DNA from: Vigna angularis
Taxonomy: Eukaryota > Streptophyta > Magnoliopsida > Fabales > Fabaceae
Direction: 5' to 3'
Length of the DNA: 64,000 bases
NCBI RefSeq assembly: GCF_016808095.1
Contig: NC_068974.1
Location: 19,824,825-19,888,824, forward strand
Position 1 is the first letter of the stretch. The number at the start of each line of letters is the position of its first letter. A model generated the notes under the pieces. That model worked only from the letters and a program-made list of their open reading frames with translations, was not told the origin of the DNA and ran no database searches. Made by a program: the position numbers and the translations under genes. Shown piece after piece: positions 22,939 through 34,431 of the stretch.

Positions 22939-25490
22939 TGTAACATCCCATTTTAGTAATTTAAAATCACTAAAATAAGAGCTACAAAGAAGATAACTTA
23001 CAACAAACTTGAGATTTCAAGAGAAGAAAAATCTACACTTGAAAAGAAAAAGAGGCTAACTATATTGTTGCTTCACTACCAACCCTTATGCTGAGACAAC
23101 TGGAAAGATTCTCTCCCTAAGCTCACACCCATCAAGGTAATCATTGCAAAAGAGAAAACACACAGACAAACAAAAACAAAAGCAAGGGTAAGCTAATGAT
23201 AAAACAATTTAACATGGAAAAATAAATTTCAACATAAACTGTTAATCACACAATTAGTAGAACATCTTTCTCCATTCACAGATATCAAAACATCTTTCCC
23301 TTTCACATCACTGACTCGGACTTGGCCAAACCCTTTACAATAAAGTATAAATGTCGAGGCATGGAAAGTTTTGCACCTGTGTGATGGAACAACTGACTCA
23401 CTCAAAGCTACCACATAAGGTTAGTCCTTATAACGCCCTTTGGCACCATGAAGAAACACCCCCAGGCTAGGACCTCCTGCTCCTCTCACGACATGACTCA
23501 TCACTCTCTAATTGAGCATGGATGACCATTAGAGTGTCAGGATAACCCCATATCGACTTCTTACAATTTATACTATTTATACACATGAATCCCCTGATAA
23601 GATAGTACTTCTTGGAATATTCTCTTTTTCCAACCTTGAAAACCATTTGAAATCATACATATGTCCAAAAAATTTCACATTTGAATAACCCACCAATACA
23701 TGAGAATACTAATCATACATTAAAGAAATAGAAACATTCACACAAGTCATTAGAAATCACCCCACAACATAATTTCTTCATGGCATATTGATACTAATTT
23801 TTAGGTAAGGAAAACAGCTCTGAAACCCTCACCAACAGCTCCGGAAGGGTCCAAAAGCCCCCAAAATGACCTAAAGAACGTCAAAAACCAATAACCGGAA
23901 TCCCAATTTTGTGATCCTCAAAACTGAAAAAAACCAAAATCTGCTGAGTTGTGCCCAACAACCCAGAAAAGGGCGCCAGACCCCTTGAACAGGGGTGCTC
24001 AGGGGGCGCCCAAGCGAATTCTTCTCGCAAAAACGTCCATGGGCCCCGTGGAGGGCGCCCAACGCTACATCGGGTTCTAAAATTCATCTATTTGGACTTT
24101 GGTGACCCTTTATACAAGTTTAAATGATTCCTAAACACTCTTAGGCGCTGAGAAACATATTCAAACATACCTCTAACGTGAATTGATTAGTCCAACCCAA
24201 ATTGACCTATGAAAATCCAAATTCACTCCTATAAGCTACCCAAACTCAAATCTAAGATTTCTAACCCCATACTAGTTTCCTAACTGGATAACTAGGTCAA
24301 AATACACTTGTTAGTACACCCCAACACCTCAGTATCATCCCAGTCCTCTTACTTTCAATTTCACACACTTAAAACCTAAAAAATGGACTAGAAACTCATC
24401 CTATGAAGCAATTAACACTTCCATGAAAGATTTTTCTGATATGAAGCTCTAGACAAGTCCTAATGGGTCTCAAAACATGTTTCAAACTCTCCAAAAAAGT
24501 TTACACCACTTATTTCAAAATCTCACTACTCAAAACCCCCTTTTTACACCAAAAACACTTGAAATTTTCCAATTTGAATCCCCCTCTTTGCTACAAATCA
24601 ATTTTCAATCATCCAACACTTCTAACAATTCCCAATTAACCACAAAACAATGCTAAAATCAGTTACCTTCTCACTCTCATACCTATTTCTCAAGTTCACT
24701 CATCAAAACCTGACTTTTTAGACTTAAAACTTAGGAACTTAACCCTTTCACCTCACCACTACTCTGAATTCAGTTTCCAACAGTAAAACATCATTATCAC
24801 ACTCAATCATGACATTATCAAGCATCATAATCACACCATACCAAATATACACAACATCATACTATTAAAATCATCCATGAGACATACATAACATACACAA
24901 TCATATCAATTTCTCAAAATTGTTTATAACTTATAATGATACCAAAATTTATAACACAAACACAAATTAAGACAAGGTCTAGCATCTCTTACCTCAAAAT
25001 AACAGTTCAACCAAAGGAAGCGTCCCATCGGTCGCTTGAAACGCAAGAAATTCCTAAACGGACCTACGAGGCACCGAAATTGAAACAGACAGAGTTCTTA
25101 GAACTCTAAATTCACCAAGAGCAAGAAAAGATAACCAAATGATACATGCATAACAGTTTTGTGCATGATCATTCACCAAAGCAAAGAGGACAGAAAAACA
25201 AGTAAACACTTAATTGCTCAAACAGAAATTGATCGGTTGTATTTGTAGACCTTGACGCCGTGATCGTCTAGACACCTCCTGATTGTTAAAGAGATGACTC
25301 GGGAGTTAGAACTCTTAAAGAGAAGGTAGAAACTCTAGAAAAGTGGTTTCTATAGAGATGATACGTTTTAAAATAATGAAACTCTTTTATAACAAAATTA
25401 TTTATAATAAAACCATTTAACATTAAAATAATCGAGTCACTATTTTTACACTATCACCATTTCTAAAATATCATTTTTCTAGGGTTTACA
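22939..25490 (-). repeat. 5' LTR of LARD-like element (2552 bp)
   Basis: In element sense it begins TGTAAACCCTAG and ends GGGATGTTACA. It is uninterrupted and serves as reference for the split partner. It includes GC-rich GGGCGCCCAAGCG-type motifs near 24005-24060. Confidence 0.88.
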
Positions 25491-25872
25491 AAATAAAAAT
25501 AATATGGTAATAAGAGACATATTTAATATTTAAGAAAATTGACAAGGTATTCTAAATTTTAAATCATTTTTGTTAAATTAGGGACCAAATTGACTCAATT
25601 TTCAAAATTGGAGGACCCAATTGAAACGAACCCACAAATATAGGGACCTCCGAACCTATTAAACCTAAAAATAATAGAAAATAGGTCCAAGCTCACGTCG
25701 TCGGCGCTCAGTGCCCCAAAAGGGCGCCCAGCGGTGGTTGCGGCACTAAACTGACGCTCAGTGGTGGCACTCAGGCGTGAGACAGAAGAACTTGGCGCTC
25801 AACGCTGGCGCTCGGCGTGAGACAGAAGAAATTGGCGCTCAGCGCCCCAAAATGACGCTCAACGCTATCTGC
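25491..25872. other. flank with GC-rich GCTCAGCG motifs
   Basis: It begins with the right target duplication AAATA. No gene. From 25690 it has several GGCGCTCAGCGCC / GACGCTCAACGCT-like units, the same theme seen inside the Athila-type LTRs, so it is probably an LTR scrap. Confidence 0.5.
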
Positions 25873-27173
25873 TGATAACAGTTGAAAAACTATTATTTTC
25901 ATGCTTAAATTTGATACTAAAAGCAACCTTTAACACTTAGAAACTAGCTTGAAATCATGTTTTTGGTCATATTTTCATAAATAAGAGAGCTGGACAGGTT
26001 TATGCTTGATTTCAGTGTTTTATGCAGGTTTTAAGGTGAATTTGGTGGAAGAAGTGAAGAAGAACAGAAAGGGAATCAGAAAAGACATCAAAAAGTGCAA
26101 AAGGAGAAGCCGTAACCACCGCTCAGCGGTAGTTTACCGCTGAGCGGCACTCAGAAACCCATGTTAGCTCCGCTGAGGGGTGAAATGGCCGCTGAGGGGA
26201 AGAATCGAGCTCGTGCACTTACCGCTGAGCGGTAGTTTACCGCTGAGCGGCACTATTTTGGGCTTGGGCCTAATTTTCTGTATTTTACGAATAGTATATA
26301 AGCTTTAGGTTTTCCTAGGGTTTGTATCTTTGGCTGGGACGAAGCAAACACTCTCTTTTCCACCCCTTTGAAGGAAGATCTTGGATGCTCAGGCTACCTC
26401 TCTACCTTTCTAGGGTTTTATCTTTCATTCTTTCATTGATATTCATCTAGTTTCACCATGAATATGGTGAACTAAACCTTGTATTGTTGTTGAGGGATCA
26501 ATGTAATCTTGTGAAACTCTCATATATGGAATTTGTGTTTAAATATCTTAATTGAGATATATGCTTTCTTTCATCATTAGTTAGGGTTTTTCCTCTTTGC
26601 TCAAAGCATGCATTGTTTAACTCATTCGATGTCATGATTATTGATTTTGTCGATATGGGAACGTACGGGGAAGTCTAGATCCGGGGAATTTCTCCTAATA
26701 GTATATTGGTTGCCTTTAAGCTCCTGCACTTCAGAACTAATTACTAGGAATGCTAGGAATTGTATGAACTCGTAATTAAGGATAGGCCTTCTTGACAAGG
26801 TGATTTAGAGAGTGGCATTAACATTGATGAAAAGATTGTTAAATTCCTAAAGTATATGAGAGTGGATAAGATGAAATTGATAACCCCAACAACATACTCA
26901 TCCATATAATTCATTACGTGTTTGTTTTACTCTTTTTGCCATTGATGAAATTCATGCATACATATTTAATTACTGTCTTTTGCATTTAAAACCTACAATC
27001 AATCGTTCACAAGTCTTAAATAATCAACAAATCAGATAACTAACTAGGCCGTGAGTCCTTTGGGAAAACGATATTTGGTCTTAGCTAGTTTGATTACTTG
27101 ATACGATTCGGTCACACTTGCCGAGTGTTAAACAAGTTTGTGGCGCCATTTTCGGTGTTCATAAATTTGTCAT
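25873..27173 (+). repeat. Athila-type family B LTR
   Basis: It starts TGATAACAGTTGAAAAACTA and can be followed along the LTR at 61293-62595 to AAATTTGTCAT. It carries TATA-like AGTATATAAGC near 26291 and a TGGCGCCATTTTCGG primer-site-like motif near 27140-27154 inside the LTR. No matching 5-bp duplication is visible. Confidence 0.8.
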
Positions 27174-27429
27174 TATTTGCGATTCTTCTATGTGCTACTT
27201 TTCTAGCCTTTGTAGACTCCAACTCCTTGCTACTTCAACTTCTTCATCCGATTCATATTAATTCCTGTCAAAACAAAGAAAACCAAGTATAAAACCAATA
27301 ATACCACCTTCAACTCTCTTATTCTCACAACTTAAGCAAAATCATGATTTCAAGCTAGTTTTTAAGTCATAAAGGGTGTTTTTAATATCAAAATTAAGTA
27401 TAAAAATAACGGTATTTCAACCGTTATCA
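27174..27429 (-). repeat. inverted LTR fragment (family A-like)
   Basis: On the minus strand from 27429 it reads TGATAACGGTTGAAATACCG and follows the first 250 bases of a family A-type LTR. It abuts the family B LTR tail to tail. Confidence 0.75.
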
Positions 27430-28226
27430 ACTACCCCACATAAGATTTATCTGTCAACCATCTTTGGCTAAGGTAAGACCCCTAGACTAGGACCTTTTTC
27501 ATCTTTCACTACATACCCCACTCTTCTTTACTTGATATTGGATGAGACAACTCTCAATACTAAATTCATATATCAATACATACATTAATGAAACATCATC
27601 ATAGAATCTTTCCACAAGATCCATAGAATTAGACCAACACATACACCATATTCACCATCACTATAACATCCCGATTTTTGGGATGTCTCGATTATGAGGA
27701 AAATTTTAAAACTTTAAAAAACATAATATCATTGCGGAAATCAACTTATATAATACCGAAATTAATAAAATCAAAACGAAATATAGCAAACCCAATTTCA
27801 TTGTCTCTAAAATTTATAGCACAAAAGCTTTAAATAACCCAAGTTGTCTTCCCACTCTCGCGTCTCTATCATGCATCTAGAGCATCTGTAACATCCCCTA
27901 CTCCCGTATAACCAAATGTCATACGATCATCACAAAATACACACAACCACAACACAAACAAATATGGGTAAGCTACCATAGCACAACCAATGACAATAAA
28001 ACTTGTACATAGGAAACAAGCACAACTTAATACAAATCAATAATCTACAGCGCTATCCTACTTACATAATCACTTTTACACCCTTACCATCATTAGTATC
28101 CTCATTAACCCTATCACGATTATACCATTAACGTTATCCTACCAACAACGTCTTCACCACATCGTCATTATAAATTCCCAACATCATCAAGAAGGACCTT
28201 GGTCTATTTCTTGTACCCAACCATAT
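27430..28226. other. LTR-like scraps, no gene
   Basis: TAACATCCCGATTTTTGGG near 27664 and TGTAACATCCCCTA near 27887 resemble the terminus of the LARD LTR (ACATCCC). The following GGTAAGCTACC stretch near 27967 resembles 38959 and the equivalent part of the LARD LTR. These are probably diverged minus-strand LTR ends. Confidence 0.4.
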
Positions 28227-28442
28227 CACCTGTAGCTTCCCCATACAGGTTCATAACCATATCACCTATAGCTTCCCCATACAGGTTCATAATCATACCA
28301 CCTGTAGCTTCCCCATATAGGCTCATAATCATACCACCTATAGCTTCCCCATACAGGCTCATAATTATAGCACCTGTAGCTTCCCCATACAGGCTCATAA
28401 TCGTACCACCTGCAACTTCCCCATACAGGCTCATTATCACAC
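28227..28442. repeat. 36-bp minisatellite, six copies
   Basis: Six tandem units of 36 bp, each built on CACCTGTAGCTTCCCCATAC followed by AGG(T/C)TCATAA and a short variable end. Each unit contains CCTGTA...TACAGG, able to fold back. Because 36 is a multiple of three and units lack stops, frames of 83 codons are open on both strands; these are a by-product. Confidence 0.95.
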
Positions 28443-29478
28443 GTAGATAGTTCAAAACTCAGGATTTACTAGGTACAGGATAGACACATCCCTCTCTTTA
28501 AGTGTATATCACTTGCAAGACCTCAACTTCACTCTCAAAGTATTAAAATTCGTAACTCAATCTATGTGTCTTCACTTTTTAAAACTCACAATTTCATAAA
28601 GTCAATCAAACATAATTGATAGTCAAACTAAATAATATCCACACCCCTTTTTTTATCACTCACACATAAAGTTTCATCTGTATCTAGTGTGAGTCCAATA
28701 TGGACCTCTCTTGAGTTTCAAAGTCACACAATATATCATTCAACATCAAGAGAAAACATCAATCATCTATTAATTCAATTACTCTTGTAACTCCATCAAT
28801 TACTCTTGTAACTCCATTAATTACCCTTGTAACTTCATTATTTCCTTTTTAAAACCAATTAATTTTATTTCTAATTACATTTCCACTATTTTAATTTTCC
28901 TTTCCAATTTCATTTCCATTAATTAAATATTTATTATTATTATTTTCATTTTTAATTGTTAATCTTTCATCTCTTAAATCTAGACCTTAGAGGTCCATTA
29001 GCCCAATTAAATTCATTATTATAATTTGGGTGTTGCTCCCTCCAACACCACCCCTTGTTCCCTCCACCACCCCATTCCTATTTTACCATTCTCTTTATTT
29101 TTTTCATTCCTATTTTACCCTTAGTAAAATTTTAGGGTTAATATTTTTTAGCCTCTATCCACTCCAATCATCTACATATATGCATCGGCAACTCTTCTTC
29201 CTTTTTATCATTTGTCCCCCTATTGTTTCATTATGCTCTTCTTCCTCTTTTTCACGTTCCACTTCTTCCTCTCATTCTTTAATTGTGATAGAATTGTGGT
29301 CTTAGAGTGTGGTGGACTTTCATTAGCCGGTGTGCTTAGTAAGAGATTACAAGTGGTGGTGGAAGCAATTGATCAGCCGTGCCAAGATCGGTGTGTGGTG
29401 GTGGTGTGGTGGTGCTTGAAGGATTCGTCGTGAAGGTGCGTAATAAACCCTAAAAAAATAAATGTATAATCTTTAAAT
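28443..29478. other. AT-rich and pyrimidine-rich DNA without recognised gene
   Basis: Includes a short tandem of TAACTCCATTAATTAC(T/C)CTTG (about 28776-28835). Frames near 29030-29433 are low in complexity and match nothing I know. Confidence 0.45.
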
Positions 29479-29589
29479 GGATGTGACCATCCCTCAGCGG
29501 ATGTCAACATCCATTTAAGGGAAAACAGATGTCGATATCCGTTTTGCCTTAATCGGATGTAGACATCCGTTGACAGATGCTCACATCCG
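29479..29589. repeat. cluster of five GGATGT-NN-ACATCC palindromes
   Basis: Copies at 29479, 29498, 29526, 29554 and 29574. The fourth, CGGATGTAGACATCCG (29554-29569), is a perfect 7-bp stem around two bases; the others differ by one to three bases. Spacing is irregular, so it is not a simple tandem array. Confidence 0.75.
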
Positions 29590-30057
29590 TTTAAGGTTAC
29601 ATGTTTATTTTCAAGTTTGTTTTTATTAGTTTAGTTTTTTATATTAATTTTGGAGATATTTTAATAATGTAATTTATATGTTTTGATGTATTATTTTTTA
29701 ATATATTTTTGATGTATTTTAATAATGTATTTTTGAAGATCTTTATTGTTATTAGTTTATATTTATATTTTTTTTATTTTGCAGTAATATATAATTAGTT
29801 TTTTGTTTTAATGTTTTTGTATAATATATATTTTTTATATATGTTTTTTATATTCTTTAACAATTTTATAATTATATAAAAAATTATTTATTAGTTTAAT
29901 TATATGAAATATATAATTTTATTATATTAATATTTTTGTATTTAAAACAAACGGATGTGGTGGAGTTTAGGGGTGAGAATATGAAAAGAGAGAGAAGGAG
30001 AGTTGGGAGGTGGGGCTGAGTGAAAAGTAAAAATGGGTAGAAAATAGGGTTTGAGTT
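29590..30057. other. AT-rich spacer
   Basis: Mostly AT homopolymeric sequence with no gene. A single CGGATGTGGTGG occurs near 29953. Confidence 0.5.
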
Positions 30058-30066
30058 TAAAATAAA

Positions 30067-30209
30067 GGTTTAAACCCTAGTTTGGTCCTCATATTTGTGT
30101 GTCAATCTCAAGTGGGTCATCCTATTTTTTTCGGTCTTAATCGAGTCCTTAAACTTGTTAAAATGAGCCAACTAAGCCATCTCTGTCAATTTATCAGTAA
30201 CGTCGTTTG
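30067..30209 (+). repeat. left terminal inverted repeat of Pack-MULE
   Basis: About 140 bp pairing with 31313-31455 in reverse complement, at perhaps 80 percent identity by eye. Confidence 0.88.
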
Positions 30210-30476
30210 CATGTGATTACGTGGTGCACAAATAATGAGCTTAGTTTAAATTATTTAAATACGTGGATAATAGTTTTATGAAAAAAACTATATACGTGGC
30301 AGGGAATGAGGGAAGTAGTGATTTTGATTGTTTTTTTTAAGTTAAACAGAAAAACTGAAATAGGAATTAGGGATTTCATGAGTTAGGGATTTTGTTGTGG
30401 TTAGTGAGTGTGAGAATTAAGGCTGGGAAAAATTTGCGAAGACGAAGACAATCACGTGGTGGTGGAGGAATGAAAT

Positions 30477-30812
30477 TGAAAGTGTTCTGTCATTGGAGCC
30501 ACCAATTGGGTTGATAACTACAATATCCCTCTATTGTCTTCAAATATTAATGTTGTTCGGAGAATTGCCAAACAGGTCAGTGGAAGAGGTGGTGGACTTC
30601 CCTCTGTACAGGCCATGGCACTTGCACATGGTGAAGGTGTCATTGAGGTAGCTTGTAATTTGTTGGATCCAAATAAAGTTGGTGGTGAAAGAGTACAAGA
30701 AGAAGTTGAGAGCCTAGCAAGAGAAGAAGGTATTTCAGTGGAAATGAGATACTACAGAGACTTCTCACAAGATATTTCAAGTTACTTCAAGTTGTTTCAA
30801 AACAGAATATGA
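30477..30812 (+). pseudogene. formiminotransferase-like gene fragment (C-terminal end)
   Basis: The frame reads SVIGATNWVDNYNIPLLSSN, then NVVRRIAKQVSGRGGGLPSV, QAMALAHGEGVIEVACNLLD, PNKVGGERVQEEVESLAREE, and ends SSYFKLFQNRI plus stop. This matches the C-terminal part of plant proteins related to glutamate formimidoyltransferase / formiminotransferase-cyclodeaminase, a folate enzyme family. Stops lie just upstream in frame, so only the final exon seems to have been captured, with about 200 bp of probable 3' UTR. The coding part is unbroken, so capture is fairly recent or the piece is constrained. An acceptor-like AAAG before 30478 is the probable old exon edge. It is not a full enzyme. Confidence 0.8.
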
Positions 30813-31312
30813 GGTCATTCAATCCTGGTTTTTTGGCATATAAAATTACTCTCACACAAGGAAAACTTGGTTTTTGATTGTCAGTTTTGAGATATTGTGT
30901 GGTTTATGTCCATAAAAGAAGAAGAAAAATGTTATGTATAAAGAACCTAAAAAAGATAGGTGAGCCTTACCTCACTGATACCTTTTAATCTAGTTGAGTA
31001 CTGGAAATACTCTTTATAATATTAGTTTGGTATCTTGAAGTTTTCTTTGTTGTGAAATTGTATGAGAGGTTGAAGGAGAAGACAGATTCCAAGGAACACT
31101 ACATAAAGGCCATTTTTTCCACCACCTCCATTTTTTCCAGAACTTTTTCTAACGAAAATGGAGATGGTAAACACTTTCAAAATCAGGATTCTCTAAATAT
31201 TAAGTTTTACGGCTAACAACATCACACGTGACAATCTATTCACACAACACAACACCAATCAAATTTAATAAACAATGCCTCGTCAACTAAAACAAACTAC
31301 AGCTCAACACAG

Positions 31313-31455
31313 ACAAACGGTGCTACTGATAAATTAACGAAGAGGACTTAATTGGTTCATTTTATCAAGTTTAAGAACCTGATTGAGATAAAAAAAATAC
31401 GATAATCCACTTGAGATTGATATACAAATATGAGAATCAAATGAAGATTTAAACC
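31313..31455 (-). repeat. right terminal inverted repeat of Pack-MULE
   Basis: Reverse-complement partner of 30067-30209, ending at the 9-bp duplication. Confidence 0.88.
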
Positions 31456-31464
31456 TAAAATAAA

Positions 31465-32149
31465 TAAATAAATTTAAAAGTAAAAAAGTTATTTTTGTAA
31501 TTAAATTTTTTTTGCAAAAAGTTTGGAGGTGGAGAAAAAAATGGTGGTGGTGGAGGAAGCTTCAGCCTTATAATTTTTTTGTTCTTTGTTTTTACAAATT
31601 TCAAATATCCCAACAATGGATCTTATAGCCCAACAAGTCCAGCCCAAACCAAGGGACTCCATGATTAGGATCTCTGCTACCAACAAGCTAAACAAGGTGC
31701 TGCCGCCATCGCCAGCCACCGTGACCCATGGCCGCACCCACCAGCATCTCCATTAACGCCACCACCAGCAACCACAACTGAGAACCCGGAATCACGAGAA
31801 ACAGAACCCAAAATGCGAATCAAAAACCCAAATCTCAATTCGAAAACCTAACCCCCCAAATAGAAGATCAAATTACAAGCACGGAGAATCTCAAATTAAA
31901 CCCTAGCCCAAATCACGGAATCAAGAAACCCAAATCAAAAACCCAGTTCGGAACAAAACCCCAAGGTCACAATTTTGAATGAAATTAGTGTTTTCCCTCT
32001 AGCGAAAACACAAAACCAGAAGGAATTTTCGAAAGAAGATGCGTTCCTGTAAAAAGAAAACCCCAAGACAAAAAAACCAATCGCGAGTCAAGAGAAATGC
32101 GAGAACAGAAACCCCTGTGCTGCATAGTCGCTAGAAATGCTACAGTCAT
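31465..32149. other. unassigned DNA, gene-leader-like on minus strand
   Basis: Rich in ACCCAAAT / AACCCTAG words, which on the minus strand read like plant 5' UTR sequence. It contains a minus-strand frame of 78 codons near 31737-31501 with no recognisable domain. Its natural continuation is 36936 onward, across the gag-only element. Confidence 0.35.
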
Positions 32150-32884
32150 TGATATGATCATAAATGGGTCAAGTAGTGAAGAGTTTCAAAGTGACAAAAA
32201 ACACAAAAAGAGTAGAATAGGTTTCCTTTGGGCGTGTATTTGCCTTTTGATTTCTTTCTCTTAGTTCTTGTGAATAATTGCTTATAAACTCTTCTTTCTC
32301 TTTAAGAGTAAGCAATGTGGGACTTTCCATAGCTTTGTCTTAAAAAGAATAGAAGAGAAAGTGAGCATTCTAGGCGTGTAGGAGTTAGTAGCATAGCTAG
32401 TTTTCATTTTTTGAACTATAGGAGAACTAGTTGCCTTATAAACCCTTTGGAGTGGAGAGAATTGAGCAATGTGGGACTCAAAAGTCCCTAGAAGACCTGT
32501 AGCAGCTGCTGGACGGACTACACCCTCAAAAGTCCCACATCTCCTAGATCTTGCATCTTAGCTCACTCCAAAGGTTATATAAGAAGGCTTAGGGGTCTCC
32601 TTTTTGCACACCTTACCTTGAATCAATTGAATTTTGAGTTGATTTGCATTTTTGCAATCTTCTTTGAGATAGAATTCTGTCTCTAAAGTCCCAAATTTGG
32701 GCAGACCTTATCTTGTTCAAGCAAGTGGCGGTCCTCCTCTTGATGCTTATCTTGGAAGCTTGTTCAAGTGGCGCATCTTCAATTCCTAAGTTTCCTTTTC
32801 CTTAATCTCTTCCATTTTTAATTTCTTTCCCATTCTCTTAAATGTCATTTAGTATATTCTCTCTAGGTATGCACTTCCCCATCA
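32150..32884 (+). repeat. 5' LTR (735 bp)
   Basis: It begins TGATATGATC and ends CTTCCCCATCA. It has a TATA-like GGTTATATAAGAAGG near 32573 and a foldback GGGACTCAAAAGTCCC near 32473. Confidence 0.95.
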
Positions 32885-32886
32885 TG

Positions 32887-32900
32887 TGGTATCATGAGCC
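32887..32900 (+). other. primer binding site
   Basis: TGGTATCATGAGCC two bases after the LTR, the tRNA-Met site with one extra base. Confidence 0.8.
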
Positions 32901-34431
32901 TTAGGTTTTTGATCTCTTAGGAATTGCATGCTAGAGTAGAATAGCTTAGATATGTTCATTTTCGCTGAGCCATTTTCTGTCTCGCCCAGCCTCTGCGTGA
33001 AAATACAGTGAACTTGTATGATTTAGTTTAGCTTCATTTCTTGTCCGTTTTCCATGAAATTTTTTTTCCTAGTTTCGTCTGGATGTCTAGTTTCATGAAC
33101 ATATTTTACTTTTCTCAAATTCGTTCTGTACTCTTCCCAGTAAATTTTTTTCTCCACTGTGTTCATCCAGTTTTCTGCTGTTGAATTAATACTCCACTGT
33201 TTTGCTTTGTTGTTGGCTGTTTGGACATTTTGGTGGCTGGAATTGCTCCCTGGACGTTGCTACACCCTCTCAATACTCTTAAGCAAGGAATCAACACTTC
33301 AAATCAATGCTTTGAGGGACTAAACCGTGGCTGTCCAGAGCCTTGTGCAAGTAGACATTTCATCAAACAGCAACAATGCTATTGGAGGTCTTCAACAAGT
33401 AGGTGTCCTATTTCCTTTTGTTTGTTTGTTCCAGCTATTAATTCTTTGTCTTGGCTGGATTGTATGTGTCTTTCTTAATTGCTTAGCTTTTAATTGAGTC
33501 ATATGTGTTTCCTCTTTAGGAGTTTTCTAGAGTATTTTTCTGAAATTGCATAGCTAAGAGTAAATTTTACATCTCCTTGATGGTATGCTGAATTGAGCTT
33601 GATCTTTATAGGATTTAAGTGTGCGAACCTTGCTTATATGTTTTGTATTCATAGAGGCATCCATCCATTCTATTTGGCATATTAATCAAACACACTTAAT
33701 GTGTTAAACTTAGCTTGGCCGAGAACATTCTTGCAAACTGCACCAAAACAGCAAAACAAATTTTTGGTAATTGGTGTGCATGCTTGCTGGCCGAGACATC
33801 TTCCTTGTGTTTAGTGTGTTTGAGCATTGTTTTCAAGCCTCTTTTCTCATTTAAATACAGAATATATTGGTTTGAGGTTTGCCAAAATTATTTCCAGCAT
33901 TAATTTGGTCTTGCTCTTCATGTATACTTAGTATGTTGATGTATATTTGCTTCTTGGTTGTGTAAATTTCTTTGCTGTCTTGTTCATTGTGTGCCACTGT
34001 TTTGACTCCATTTTCTTGCTGTTTTGTCTTCATAAAATCATTAGATTGCTGCCTCCTTATTGTGTGCCAAGTTTCTTGATTTTTTAGGTTCCATTTTTCA
34101 TCATTTGTCTTGTAGTTTTCATTCTTTCTTTGGCCTCTACCATGTGCTGTCTTGATTTGGCTTCTTTGCATTAAAGTGGATTGTACATCTTTCCATTTGC
34201 TTTGGACTTGAGTTGGTGCTCTCAAAGTGGACTTGTGAGACATTTTACTATCTTAAAAGAAGGGTGCTGCCCTTTCCTTGTTTTTTGAGACACTAGCCGT
34301 GAGTTTTGAGTCGTTTCCTTCCATTCTTTGAGTGAAACCGTGAGCTGTTTTGTGGCTGCTGCTTTGCCTTGATTTTTGGTTGTTTCTAACCTGTTTTGTG
34401 TGTAGCTTGCTGCTGTTTTTTTTTTTTTAAC
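32901..34431 (+). other. untranslated leader of gag-only element
   Basis: About 1.5 kb with many short upstream ATGs and no recognisable coding region. A T-run (34419-34428) lies just before the gag start. Confidence 0.7.

Larger units (their letters stand above)
7654..25490 (-). mobile_element. large non-coding LTR retrotransposon (LARD-like), split by nested insertion
   Basis: Both outer ends are flanked by the same 5 bp, AAATA (7649-7653 and 25491-25495). In minus-strand order: 5' LTR 25490-22939, primer site 22934-22921, a 3.6-kb internal region without coding capacity, polypurine tract 19312-19299, and a 3' LTR beginning at 19298 that resumes at 8663 and ends at 7654. Athila-type DNA sits inside that LTR. 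About 1.4 kb of LTR sequence present in the 5' copy (about 23952-25358) is missing from the split copy. Long LTRs with a non-coding interior fit the LARD class. Confidence 0.85.
30058..31464. mobile_element. Pack-MULE (Mutator-like element with captured gene piece)
   Basis: The ends 30067-30209 and 31455-31313 are inverted copies of each other over about 140 bp. Both start GGTTTAAA and share TCAATCTCAAGTGG and TTTATCAGTA, with many point differences. Exactly outside them is the same 9 bp, TAAAATAAA (30058-30066 and 31456-31464). Long terminal inverted repeats with a 9-bp duplication are the Mutator signature. There is no transposase. Inside is part of a formiminotransferase-like gene. Confidence 0.9.

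Noticed and set aside
28199..28455. 83-codon proteins on both strands
   Set aside because: Both are by-products of a 36-bp tandem repeat with no stop codon.
33221..33903. Short proteins in the leader of the gag-only element
   Set aside because: No domain, and they overlap other frames; normal for a long untranslated leader.
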